From: Pseudomaricurvus sp965656525
GTDB taxonomy: Bacteria; Pseudomonadota; Gammaproteobacteria; Pseudomonadales; Cellvibrionaceae
Direction of reading: 5' to 3'
Length of the DNA: 64,000 nucleotides
Assembly: GCA_965656525.1 (NCBI GenBank)
Contig: CBFHKY010000009.1
Coordinates: 1 to 64,000, forward strand
In this document: in pieces, positions 26,058-34,277 of the stretch
Layout of the letters: each line of letters opens with the position of its first letter
Position numbering within the stretch: the stretch's first letter is position 1
Program-made: the position numbers and the translations under genes
The notes under the pieces: model-generated
What the model was told of the DNA's origin: nothing
The model's input: only the letters and a program-made list of their open reading frames with translations
Database searches by the model: none

Positions 26058-26093
26058 GCACTGAATCAGATCATTAACTGACGGATTCAGTGC
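26058..26093. terminator. Hairpin downstream of the YciI gene
   Basis: GCACTGAATC (26058-26067) and GATTCAGTGC (26084-26093) form a perfect 10-bp stem with a 16-base loop. A T-rich stretch follows only on the plus strand, where no gene ends, so its role as a terminator for the minus-strand YciI gene is uncertain. Confidence 0.4.
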
Positions 26094-26120
26094 ATTTTTA
26101 ATAGGCCGTGCAGTGCAGTG

Positions 26121-26420
26121 TTAAGGCAGCACTTTTTTGAAAGGTTTTACTAAGACATTGGCATAAACGCCACCAGTCATATAAGGGTCGGTATCGGCCC
26201 ATGCTTGTGCCGCTTCAAGAGATTCGAATTCAGCAACGACAAGACTACCCGTGAAGCCGGCTTCAGCGGGATCTTCTGAATCAATGGCCGGGTGTGGACC
26301 AGCCAGCAGTAAACGACCTTCATCTTTCAGTGCATTAAGACGAGCGACGTGAGCTGGGCGAGTAGACTGACGCAGCGGCAAGCTATTGGCGACGTCTTCA
26401 CTGATAATGGCGTAAAACAT
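26121..26420 (-). CDS. YciI family protein
   Basis: The 99-residue protein has the YciI ferredoxin-like fold pattern: MFYAIISEDVANSLPLR, RPAHVARLNALKDEGRLLLAGP with the conserved Arg and His, and AQAWADTDPYMTGGVYA. Some relatives are dehalogenase- or dioxygenase-like; no reaction is known for this member. GGAGA precedes the ATG. As in other gammaproteobacteria it sits beside an inner-membrane protein gene and near the PHP gene. Confidence 0.92.
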   Translation of the reverse strand: MFYAIISEDVANSLPLRQSTRPAHVARLNALKDEGRLLLAGPHPAIDSEDPAEAGFTGSLVVAEFESLEAAQAWADTDPYMTGGVYANVLVKPFKKVLP

Positions 26421-26470
26421 AAGGTCTCCTAAAAAATGATGACAACATTCAGTCTGTGTGCGCTGTACCC

Positions 26471-27172
26471 TTATTGTTGAATCATGATTTCTTCAAGGTC
26501 CAACTGGGTCAGGTGTTTGATACGCTTAAACAGGTAAAACAAAGCTGCCATCATGACGAGTGTGGCGGGAACGGCAATAACGGGAAAGCTCAGCGCTGTC
26601 ATCTTCCCCAGTTCCGCATTGAACGCTTCAGTGCCCGGTGGGCTGACCAAAAGGTACTTAGCCAACGCGTAGTTAAGAACGGAAGACAGAAAAAAAGATA
26701 CCGCTACAAGGTAATTGGCATTGCGCAAGGCTATTTCGAAAGCCTCTTCGCTGTTGTGCTGGCGCAACGCTGAAGCCACTTTATCCACTTGAAGGATTTT
26801 ATCGTTGTACAAAAAAGTTTTGATCAGTGGAAAACGCGTTTTGAGGGACAGCAGCGTGACTAAACCGAAGATAGCGGGAATACCTGCTTCTTTATAGGCG
26901 ATGTATTTGGGATCCAGCTCTAGTAAGCTCATACCTCCAGTCATAAAAATACTGAAGACGCCTAAGGCCGAAAATAAGTTGACTTTACCTTTGTGACGGA
27001 AGTCATTTAGGCCATAGATGATGGGGAACGCCAGCGCCACGACAATCCCCAAGCGCACCCCTAAGTAATCCTCACCGCTAAACTTACTGAGGATGAGGGT
27101 GGGAATCACAATGTTCAACAGTAAGTTGACCAGTAAGTTTTCGCGTTTGGGTTCGGTTGGTGTTTGTGTCAT
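26471..27172 (-). CDS. VC0807 family inner-membrane protein
   Basis: The start is ATG 27172; an upstream in-frame extension to 27274 is not homologous-looking. The 233-residue protein has about six spans and conserved segments ENLLVNLLLNIVIPTLILSK, GLNDFRHKGKVNLFSALG, AGIPAIFGLVTLLSLKTRFP and NAELGKMTALSFPV. These match the VC0807 family. The position next to yciI is that of the septation protein YciB in relatives, but the sequence is not YciB. Function unknown. Confidence 0.85.
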   Translation of the reverse strand: MTQTPTEPKRENLLVNLLLNIVIPTLILSKFSGEDYLGVRLGIVVALAFPIIYGLNDFRHKGKVNLFSALGVFSIFMTGGMSLLELDPKYIAYKEAGIPAIFGLVTLLSLKTRFPLIKTFLYNDKILQVDKVASALRQHNSEEAFEIALRNANYLVAVSFFLSSVLNYALAKYLLVSPPGTEAFNAELGKMTALSFPVIAVPATLVMMAALFYLFKRIKHLTQLDLEEIMIQQ

Positions 27173-27579
27173 AGTTTGAGTCTTACATCGAATAAATTTT
27201 GCCAGAGGCGTACGGCTTCGGCCTAGTGTTCTCGCCGAGTGATAAGCGTGTCTCTGAGCGGCTAAATCACGCATTGTTGCAGCCGTTTATCTATACGCGA
27301 GGCGTACGCTGCAATTGTGTACCACGAAAAACGCCTATTCTAGCGATTTGCTGATGATAAGCCAGAAGCATCCACCACAAGGTTTTGATTTTGCGGTATT
27401 TTATGTCGCCTCAGGGGGTTTTTAGTCTCGATTAGTTTCGATATTGATTTTCTGGCAGTTTCGACCATACCGGCGATGAATGAGTTCCGCCGCACTGGAA
27501 TAATATATGGGTAGCGTTTTCTGAAAAATGATTCACCCTTACAGTATCAACATCATCCTTTACGGATCGAGGTAACCCT
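27173..27579. other. Divergent intergenic region
   Basis: It should hold promoters for the VC0807-type gene and for the plus-strand PHP/yciO/scp genes. No convincing -35/-10 pair, RNA gene or protein gene was found. GAGGT (about 27569-27573) is the ribosome-binding site for the PHP gene. Confidence 0.4.
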
Positions 27580-28404
27580 TTGTACGATCTTCACTGTCAC
27601 AGCAACCGTTCCGATGGCAAGTTAACTCCCACAGAAGTGGTTGAAAGGGCGTGGGCACAAGGTGTCCAGACATTGGCGCTGACCGATCACGATACCGTTG
27701 CGGGTTATCAAGAAGCGCTTACCGCCGCGCAAGCCGTGGGCCTCAACTTAATATCAGGGATCGAAATCTCCTGTCAGTGGAGCGGTCGTGGGGTACACAT
27801 CGTTGGGCTGAATTTTGACGTTGATCACCCAGAACTCTTGAGCATGGTGCATTTGCAGTCTGAAAACCGCGAACTACGAGCGCAAAAAATCAGCGAAAAG
27901 CTTAGTAAGCTGGGCTTGCCCGGTGCTTATGAAGGGGCGCGCCGAATCGCGGGTGACGCTGTCGTTGGTCGACCGCATTTTGCGCAATTTATGATAGAGC
28001 AGGGTTTCGTGAAAAGTATGGATGCGGCCTTTAAGCGTTATTTAGGGACCGGCAAGCCCGGTGATGTCAAACAAATGTGGCCCGTTATGGGTGAAGCTAT
28101 CGCCTCGATAGAAGCAGCAGGCGGCGTAGCGGTGTTGGCTCACCCCGACAAATATAAGGTAACGCGCACTCGCTTGCGGTTGATGATGAAAGACTTTGCA
28201 GATGCGGGGGGAGCGGCCATGGAAGTGATCAGTGGTCAGCAGGACTCACTCGTCAGTAAAGAAATGGCGCGCATGGCGGATCAGTTTGGCTTACGCGCTT
28301 CAGTTGGCAGTGATTTTCATTTTCCTGGGCCAGGCTGGCAAGAATTGGGGCGCTGCCCTGCATTGCCAGAAGGCTGTGATCCCGTCTGGGATCATTGGGG
28401 TTGA
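27580..28404 (+). CDS. rnm: PHP-domain phosphoesterase, RNase AM type
   Basis: TTG 27580 follows GAGGT at eight bases. The 274-residue protein has the metal-binding PHP motifs DLHCHSNRSDG, LALTDHDT, EISCQW, LAHPDKYK and SVGSDFHFPG in order. E. coli YciV (RNase AM/Rnm) has this architecture and trims 5' ends of rRNAs; relatives hydrolyse 3',5'-nucleoside bisphosphates. The gene leads the conserved series yciV-yciO-scpA-scpB-rluB. Confidence 0.9.
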   Translation: MYDLHCHSNRSDGKLTPTEVVERAWAQGVQTLALTDHDTVAGYQEALTAAQAVGLNLISGIEISCQWSGRGVHIVGLNFDVDHPELLSMVHLQSENRELRAQKISEKLSKLGLPGAYEGARRIAGDAVVGRPHFAQFMIEQGFVKSMDAAFKRYLGTGKPGDVKQMWPVMGEAIASIEAAGGVAVLAHPDKYKVTRTRLRLMMKDFADAGGAAMEVISGQQDSLVSKEMARMADQFGLRASVGSDFHFPGPGWQELGRCPALPEGCDPVWDHWG

Positions 28405-28613
28405 ATTCCAGCGATACCTCTTAACGATCACGCCTAATGAGAACAGGCGGTGAAAGCATAGCGTTGACAACAAAATGCCACCGACTGAACCATTGGCTAA
28501 TTGCTTGTCTTAGGCCTAGCGATAGGAGAATGTCGTCGCTCAGCTGGTTGATTGACAGGATATTGGTCATAATGCGCTCTTGATACGAGCAAAAAGACTC
28601 TCAAGGGGGCCAC

Positions 28614-29237
28614 GTGGCGCAATTGTTTAGTATTCATCCTGAAAACCCACAAGCACGTTTGATTCGGCAGGCGGCGGACATCATTCGTGCCGGCGGTCTC
28701 GTCGCATACCCTACGGACTGTGCCTATGCGTTAGGCTGTCACATTGGGGATAAATTGGCCTTGGATCGCATCCGTGCGCTCCGCCAACTGGATAAACACC
28801 ATAACTTCACTTTGATGTGTCGCGACTTGTCGGAGCTGGCCACCTACGCGCGAGTAGACAACCAAGTGTTCCGTATGATTAAAGGTCATACGCCAGGCCC
28901 ATATACCTTCATTTTAGAGGCGACCTCTGAGGTGCCCAAGCGCTTGATGCACCCCAAGCGTAAGACCATTGGAATGCGTGTACCCAATAATCTTATTGCA
29001 TTGGCGTTAATGGAAGAGCTGGGTGAGCCACTGATGACCAGCTCATTGTTGATGCCTGGGGATGAACTCCCGTTGTCGGAGCCCTATGACATCCGTGAAT
29101 CATTAGAGCACCAATTAGATTTGGTGATTGACGGCGGTTTTTGTGGGATGGAAGCGACCACCGTTATAGACATGACGGGCGAAACACCAGAGATTATTCG
29201 TCAAGGTTGTGGCGATGCCAGTATCTTTATGGGGTGA
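28614..29237 (+). CDS. yciO: YciO (Sua5/YciO/YrdC family)
   Basis: The start is GTG 28614 behind AGGGGG. The 207-residue protein begins with AQLFSIHPENPQARLIRQAA and has GGLVAYPTDCAYALGCHIGD, the nucleotide-binding motif of the family, and TIGMRVPNN. YciO resembles TsaC/Sua5, which make threonylcarbamoyl-AMP for tRNA t6A, but the E. coli protein does not replace TsaC in vivo and has low activity. Its role may be RNA-related. It is 209 bases after the PHP gene, so a separate promoter is possible. Confidence 0.92.
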   Translation: MAQLFSIHPENPQARLIRQAADIIRAGGLVAYPTDCAYALGCHIGDKLALDRIRALRQLDKHHNFTLMCRDLSELATYARVDNQVFRMIKGHTPGPYTFILEATSEVPKRLMHPKRKTIGMRVPNNLIALALMEELGEPLMTSSLLMPGDELPLSEPYDIRESLEHQLDLVIDGGFCGMEATTVIDMTGETPEIIRQGCGDASIFMG

Positions 29238-29452
29238 ACGGTGGATAAGTGATCGCCTTGGTGTTTTCTTGTATTTAGGCAGTTTACAATGCAGCGTTAA
29301 GCCCAGTAGATAAGCGTTAAATGGGCTAGATTCTAAGAATAAACAAATCGGTTCTGAACGTAGATTGGTTAAAAGTGGCGATTCGATTGCTGGCTATAAC
29401 CACCGATCAGAAAATACCTTTTTAAAGGTAAATACCACCAAAAGGGCGATGA

Positions 29453-30493
29453 GTGAGCACCGAAGCCAATGTAAAGACTCCATCGGGAGTAGCGCAACCG
29501 GACGATGATCAAACGGTGACAACACCGGCACAAGAGACTGGTGCGCATTCAGCCGGCAGCCAAGCGGCGGCAAAACCTCAGCAGTCCGAAATGCCCTTCG
29601 CGATCGTACAGGGCAAAGCTTACACGGAGCTTCCTAAAGATCTATACATTCCCCCCGATGCGCTGGAAGTTATCCTTGAGGCGTTCGAAGGCCCCCTAGA
29701 TTTGTTGTTGTATCTGATTCGTCGTCAGAATCTGGATATCCTAGAAATTAACGTATCCGAGATTACCCACCAATACGTGGCCTACGTAGAAATTATGGAG
29801 GCCATGCAGTTTGAGCTGGCGGCGGAATACCTAGTCATGGCGGCTATGTTGGCTGAAATTAAGTCTCGCATGCTGTTGCCTCGCTCCAAAGAAGAAGAGG
29901 AAGACGAAGAAGACCCACGGGCACAGTTGATTCGTCGCTTACAGGAATACGAACGCTTCAAGCAGGCGGCGGAAGATATCGAAGAACTGCCGCGCATGGG
30001 CCGAGAAATACACCAAGCGCAGGCAGAACCACCAGACAGAGCACTGACGCGACCCGATCCTGAAGTGGAAATGAAAGAAATACTTTTGGCGTTGGCTGAA
30101 GTGTTACGTCGAGCGGATATGTTTGAAAGCCACCATGTCGAACGGGAGAAACTCTCTACCCGAGAGCGAATGACGCAGGTATTGGACAAGTTGAGTGGGC
30201 GTCAATTTGTGCCTTTTGTGAGTTTGTTTCGAGTGCAAGAGGGGCGATTGGGCGTTGTTGTGACATTTCTGGCTGTAATGGAGTTGATCAAAGAGCAGTT
30301 GGTGGAAATGGTGCAAACGGAACACTTTGGCCCCATTCATGTGAAAGCGAAAGTTCAGGCTTTTCAGTCATCGGAACAAGATTTGTTTGAGGATGAGTTG
30401 GGTCAAGGCGATGTAAGCGACGAGCCGGACGACTCTCTTGAAGTGGATGTTTCCGACGAACCAAAGCCCAACAATGGCGACCTGTCAGAATGA
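29453..30493 (+). CDS. scpA: Segregation and condensation protein A (kleisin)
   Basis: The 346-residue protein starts at GTG 29453. The first 70 residues are a variable, low-complexity extension; the kleisin N-domain begins VILEAFEGPLDLLLYLIRRQ (about 78) and continues to AAEYLVMAAMLAEIKSRMLL. An acidic stretch SKEEEEDEEDPRAQ follows, and the C-terminal winged helix covers about 250-300. ScpA bridges the SMC heads and binds ScpB dimers. The tail of about 45 residues is acidic. It is longer than the usual 250-280 residues. Confidence 0.93.
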   Translation: MSTEANVKTPSGVAQPDDDQTVTTPAQETGAHSAGSQAAAKPQQSEMPFAIVQGKAYTELPKDLYIPPDALEVILEAFEGPLDLLLYLIRRQNLDILEINVSEITHQYVAYVEIMEAMQFELAAEYLVMAAMLAEIKSRMLLPRSKEEEEDEEDPRAQLIRRLQEYERFKQAAEDIEELPRMGREIHQAQAEPPDRALTRPDPEVEMKEILLALAEVLRRADMFESHHVEREKLSTRERMTQVLDKLSGRQFVPFVSLFRVQEGRLGVVVTFLAVMELIKEQLVEMVQTEHFGPIHVKAKVQAFQSSEQDLFEDELGQGDVSDEPDDSLEVDVSDEPKPNNGDLSE

Positions 30494-30586
30494 CAATAGC
30501 ATGGCTGAGCAGCGTATACCGTTCGCTTTTATGCTCAACAAAACAATCAATGCCGTTAAAGTGCAAAAGAATACCAGGAAAGATGC

Positions 30587-31668
30587 ATGAGTTTTGAACC
30601 CACGTTACTAGGGCAGATTCTTGAGGGCGCACTGCTCGCAGCTGGTCAGCCACAAACCGTAGACAAACTATTGTCATTATTTGATAACGCCGAGGATACA
30701 GCAGCAGACAAACCCTCACGTGACGAATTGAAAGCGGCTTTGCAAAAACTGCAGCAAGATTCTGAAGGGCGGGGATTTGAGCTGGTCGAAGTGGCCAGTG
30801 GCTGGCGTTTCCAAGTGCGTCAGGAAATAGCGCCTTGGGTGAATCGCTTATGGGATGAAAAACCCCAAAAATACTCCCGCGCGCTGTTGGAAACTCTGGC
30901 GTTAATTGCTTACCGCCAACCCATCACTCGAGGTGATATTGAAGAGATCCGCGGGGTGGCTGTGAGCTCACATATTATTAGAACGTTAGTGGAGCGTGAG
31001 TGGGTGAAAGTCGTGGGGCATCGTGATGTACCCGGCCGACCCTCCTTATTTGCTACTACCAAGCAGTTCCTCGACTACTTTAACTTGAAAAGTCTCGAAC
31101 AATTACCGTCATTAAATGAACTGCAAGATATTGAAGCGCTCAATAAAGCATTAGAGTTAAACTTAGGCGGGGAGCCGGAGCGCCCCGTAGAAGCAAAGGA
31201 AGCGGAAGATCCGCCAGTAGAGGAGGATGAATCGACCACTCGCAACGATCATGTTGAACCTGCAGCCGATACAGAAAACGACTCTGATGCTACTGCCGAA
31301 GAGGGTATAACAGCGTTGGCGAGCGAGCCAAGTGACAATAGCGCAGATAAGAACNNNNNNNNNNNNNNNNNNNNNNNNNNNNNNNNNNNNNNNNNNNNNN
31401 NNNNNNNNNNNNNNNNNNNNNNNNNNNNNNNNNNNNNNNNNNNNNNNNNNNTAGCGCAGATAAGAACCTTGAAGCACCTGCAATTTCTAACGAAAAAGCG
31501 GATAATGGCCAAACTGACGAGGAGCCCGCTTTTGTTGAAGGCGGTTTAAGTGAAGCGGAGTTACAGCAACCTGCTGTCGCGGTTCCTCTTGAGAACGAAA
31601 ACGACGACGATGAAGAGGCTTTGACACCCAAAGTGCAGGCACCTTCTTTATTCAATGACACCCCGTGA
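30587..31668 (+). CDS. scpB: Segregation and condensation protein B, interrupted by an assembly gap
   Basis: ATG 30587 begins a protein with the two winged-helix domains of ScpB (about 1-185), including ALLETLALIAYRQPITRGDI and RDVPGRPSLFATTKQFLDYF. A long acidic tail follows. The N run at 31355-31451 breaks the frame, but the 16 bases before it (31339-31354) are repeated right after it. Collapsing the 113 bases puts both sides in one frame, ending at TGA 31666-31668 with the tail APSLFNDTP. The merged protein would have about 322 residues, of which about 130 form the acidic, probably disordered tail. Confidence 0.88.
31355..31451. other. Run of 97 N flanked by a 16-base duplicate
   Basis: TAGCGCAGATAAGAAC is found at 31339-31354 and 31452-31467, on both sides of the N run. 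The contigs overlap, so no sequence is missing. Confidence 0.9.
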
Positions 31669-31726
31669 GGGGTCGATGGTCCGCAGACCAATCAGCTGAG
31701 TTGGTGTGTTGGGCGGTGTGAGTTTT

Positions 31727-32623
31727 ATGGAAAAGAATCAAAAAAACGACGAAAAGTTACAAAAAGTACTGGCCCGCGAAGGTGTCGGTTCGCGCCGCGA
31801 AATGGAGCGAGTGATTGCAGCGGGCCGTGTTTCTGTGAACGGCAAAGTTGCGGCTTTAGGCGATAGAGTCACTGTTAAAGACACGGTTTTTGTAGACGGC
31901 CACCGAGTTGCGTTGACAGAACCAAGCAGCAATCCGTTGCGTGTCATTCTTTATAATAAGCCTGAAGGTGAGATTTGTTCACGCTCCGATCCAGAGGGTC
32001 GTCGCACGGTATATGACCGCTTGCCTAAAATCCAAGGGGAGCGCTGGATCTCAGTAGGTCGATTAGACTTTAACACCAGCGGCTTGCTGTTGTTTACCAA
32101 CGATGGCGATCTGGCTAACAAACTGATGCATCCTTCTTCTATGATTGACCGTGAATACCTTGTACGTGTTCAAGGTGCTGTGGATGAAGAAATGCTTAAG
32201 CGCCTACGTGAAGGCGTGCAGCTTGAAGATGGCATGGCTCGTTTCACAGATATTGTCGAAGGTTCGGGCGAGGGTGCGAGACGCCCACAAAGAGGCGGCG
32301 ATGAGCGCGTGTCTGAAGGCACGAATCACTGGTTTTATTGTGTGGTGATGGAAGGGCGCAACCGAGAGGTTCGTCGTTTGTGGGAATCCCAAGAGATGAA
32401 AGTCAGCCGCTTGAAGCGTGTGCGCTACGGCAATATTTTCATCCCATCTCATGTGCGAGTAGGGCAGTGGATCGAATTGACTCACAAAGAGATCTCCGAG
32501 TTGTGCCAAACGGCGGGCACCAAAGCGCCAAAGCCTTCTCCGACATCGCGACAAAAAGAAATGGCTCGTGAAAGACAAGTGAAACGCCTGCGGGCCAAAG
32601 GGCCACGTAATAGAGCCAAGTGA
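31727..32623 (+). CDS. rluB: 23S rRNA pseudouridine synthase RluB
   Basis: The start is ATG 31727; the frame is open a little further upstream. The 298-residue protein has an N-terminal S4 domain (LQKVLAREGVGSRREMERVI) and the RsuA/RluB catalytic domain with VGRLDFNTSGLLLFTNDGDL, where the Asp is the catalytic residue, and RNREVRRLWES. The basic C-terminal tail is as in RluB, which makes pseudouridine 2605. Its place after scpB matches E. coli-type order. A 20-bp hairpin terminates it. Confidence 0.93.
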   Translation: MEKNQKNDEKLQKVLAREGVGSRREMERVIAAGRVSVNGKVAALGDRVTVKDTVFVDGHRVALTEPSSNPLRVILYNKPEGEICSRSDPEGRRTVYDRLPKIQGERWISVGRLDFNTSGLLLFTNDGDLANKLMHPSSMIDREYLVRVQGAVDEEMLKRLREGVQLEDGMARFTDIVEGSGEGARRPQRGGDERVSEGTNHWFYCVVMEGRNREVRRLWESQEMKVSRLKRVRYGNIFIPSHVRVGQWIELTHKEISELCQTAGTKAPKPSPTSRQKEMARERQVKRLRAKGPRNRAK

Positions 32624-32668
32624 TCTTTACAGATGTGATGATGACAACAAACATCACGTATCCTTGCT

Positions 32669-32713
32669 ACACAAAAAACCGGTATTGATGGCGTCAATAC
32701 CGGTTTTTTGTGT
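32669..32713. terminator. Bidirectional terminator between rluB and tal
   Basis: A perfect 20-bp stem (32669-32688 with 32694-32713) closes the loop TGGCG. Runs of six A and six T lie inside the stem, so it can terminate transcripts on both strands. Confidence 0.92.
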
Positions 32714-32747
32714 TTACGCTAAGCGTGTTTGGTAAAAAGAAAGCGAT

Positions 32748-33677
32748 CTAGCCCCGGAACAGGTCTTCTAGGTTGATTTGATCTTTGACAAAGTTGCGAA
32801 TACCTTCCGCCAGCTTCTCGGTGGCCATGGCATCTTCATTCATGGCAAAGCGGAAGGCGGCCTCGTCTAACGTGACTTTGTCGATAGCTATACTAGGGTT
32901 GTCTGCACTCAAACGGCGCTCTAATGTGCTTTCATCCGCAGCCAGCTCTTCGAGTAATTGTGGGCTAATGGTTAAACGGTCGCAGCCAGCCAGACCTTCG
33001 ATCTCACCAAGATTGCGGAAGCTGGCACCCATGACGATGGTATTGTAACCGTGCTGTTTGTAGTACTGATAAATATGAGTCACTGACAATACGCCGGGAT
33101 CGTTTTCAGACGTGTAGGTCTCGCTGGGGTTTTGCGCTTTGTGCCAGTCTAAAATGCGGCCCACAAATGGTGAGATCAACGTTACGCCAGCTTCGGCACA
33201 AGCAATGGCTTGGGCAAAACTGAACAGCAATGTGAGGTTACAGTTGATACCTTCTTGTTCTAGAATTTGTGCCGCTTTGATACCTTCCCAAGTAGAGGCA
33301 ATTTTAATCAAAATACGTGACGGATCCACACCGCGGTGCTGATACATCTCGATCAAGCTGCGAGCTTTGGAGACCGTGGCGTAACAGTCAAACGACAGTC
33401 GTGCATCCACTTCCGTGGAAATGCGCCCAGGTACCAATTTGATAATTTCAGCGCCGATGGCAACCGCGAGGTGATCGCAAGCTAAATTTACATCACCACC
33501 CGCCGCTTTTTTAGCTTCTTCCATTAAATGCGCATATTGTGGCAATTGTGCCGCTTTATACAGTAGGGAAGGATTGGTCGTCGCATCTAGAGGTTGAAAG
33601 CGTGCGATGGCCTCAATGTCGCCAGTATCAGCAACGACATCAGTCATGGCTTTAAGTTGTTCAAGTTTGTTGCTCAT
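32748..33677 (-). CDS. tal: Transaldolase
   Basis: ATG 33677 is used (a GTG lies one codon upstream). The 309-residue protein is of the TalB type: LDATTNPSLLYKAAQ, RILIKIASTWEGIKAA with the Schiff-base Lys, and NLTLLFSFAQAIACAEAG. It moves a dihydroxyacetone unit between sedoheptulose 7-phosphate and glyceraldehyde 3-phosphate in the non-oxidative pentose phosphate pathway. It is monocistronic here. Confidence 0.96.
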   Translation of the reverse strand: MSNKLEQLKAMTDVVADTGDIEAIARFQPLDATTNPSLLYKAAQLPQYAHLMEEAKKAAGGDVNLACDHLAVAIGAEIIKLVPGRISTEVDARLSFDCYATVSKARSLIEMYQHRGVDPSRILIKIASTWEGIKAAQILEQEGINCNLTLLFSFAQAIACAEAGVTLISPFVGRILDWHKAQNPSETYTSENDPGVLSVTHIYQYYKQHGYNTIVMGASFRNLGEIEGLAGCDRLTISPQLLEELAADESTLERRLSADNPSIAIDKVTLDEAAFRFAMNEDAMATEKLAEGIRNFVKDQINLEDLFRG

Positions 33678-33817
33678 CACTACATCCTGCTGTGTTAAAC
33701 GGTATAATCAGTCTCTACAATATCTAAAATTTATGACGACTGAAACCGTTACTCGATTTTATACAGACGTTTACTCAAAATGGGGCGATTCATAACCCGC
33801 TTACGACTGGAGGATTC

Positions 33818-34156
33818 ATGTTCCAAACAATTTTGACAACCAAAAGTGTTTTTACTGCTGCGGTCTTGACCTTAGCAATTATTAGCAGTGCCTGCAGTTG
33901 GGTGGATGCGAAACCTGGGGCGGCCACCGTGACAGTTGCACAGCAAGCCCGAGTGGCCAGTTGTGTCAAAGTGGGTAAAGCTTCGGCACAGACTGCGCAC
34001 AAAATTGGTTTTATTCATCGTGGTGATGAAAAAATAGCCAGTGAGCTGATCGCTCTAGCAAAAAATGAAGCGCTAGCGATGGGTGGAAATACCTTAGTGG
34101 CGAATAGTGAGGTGGAAGAAGGTTCGCAAAAGTTTATGGTTTATCAGTGTCCATAA
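33818..34156 (+). CDS. DUF4156-like small exported protein
   Basis: GGAGG precedes ATG 33818. The 112-residue protein has a hydrophobic leader TAAVLTLAIISSACSWVDAK; the Cys could be lipidated, although the lipobox ISSAC is atypical. The mature part has two further Cys and the segments IASELIALAKNEALAMGGNTLV and KFMVYQCP, which resemble DUF4156 lipoproteins of gammaproteobacteria. The function is unknown. Confidence 0.75.
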   Translation: MFQTILTTKSVFTAAVLTLAIISSACSWVDAKPGAATVTVAQQARVASCVKVGKASAQTAHKIGFIHRGDEKIASELIALAKNEALAMGGNTLVANSEVEEGSQKFMVYQCP

Positions 34157-34277
34157 CGTTCATTGACGTTACAAATTGAGTATCTGTTGCAGTGAGCTGC
34201 GGCTTTGGTTTGATCCGTACTTGTTGTCTGTATTATTGAAGGGGTAGTCCTTAGCCCTCTGAGTGCCCACATTTGCC

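Noticed and set aside
27173..27274. N-terminal extension of the VC0807-family protein
   Set aside because: The added 34 residues are polar and basic, unlike the family, and ATG 27172 gives a typical start.
29782..30189. Serine-rich 135-codon minus-strand frame inside scpA
   Set aside because: It is the reverse of the acidic GAA/GAG-rich part of scpA, which explains the serine runs.
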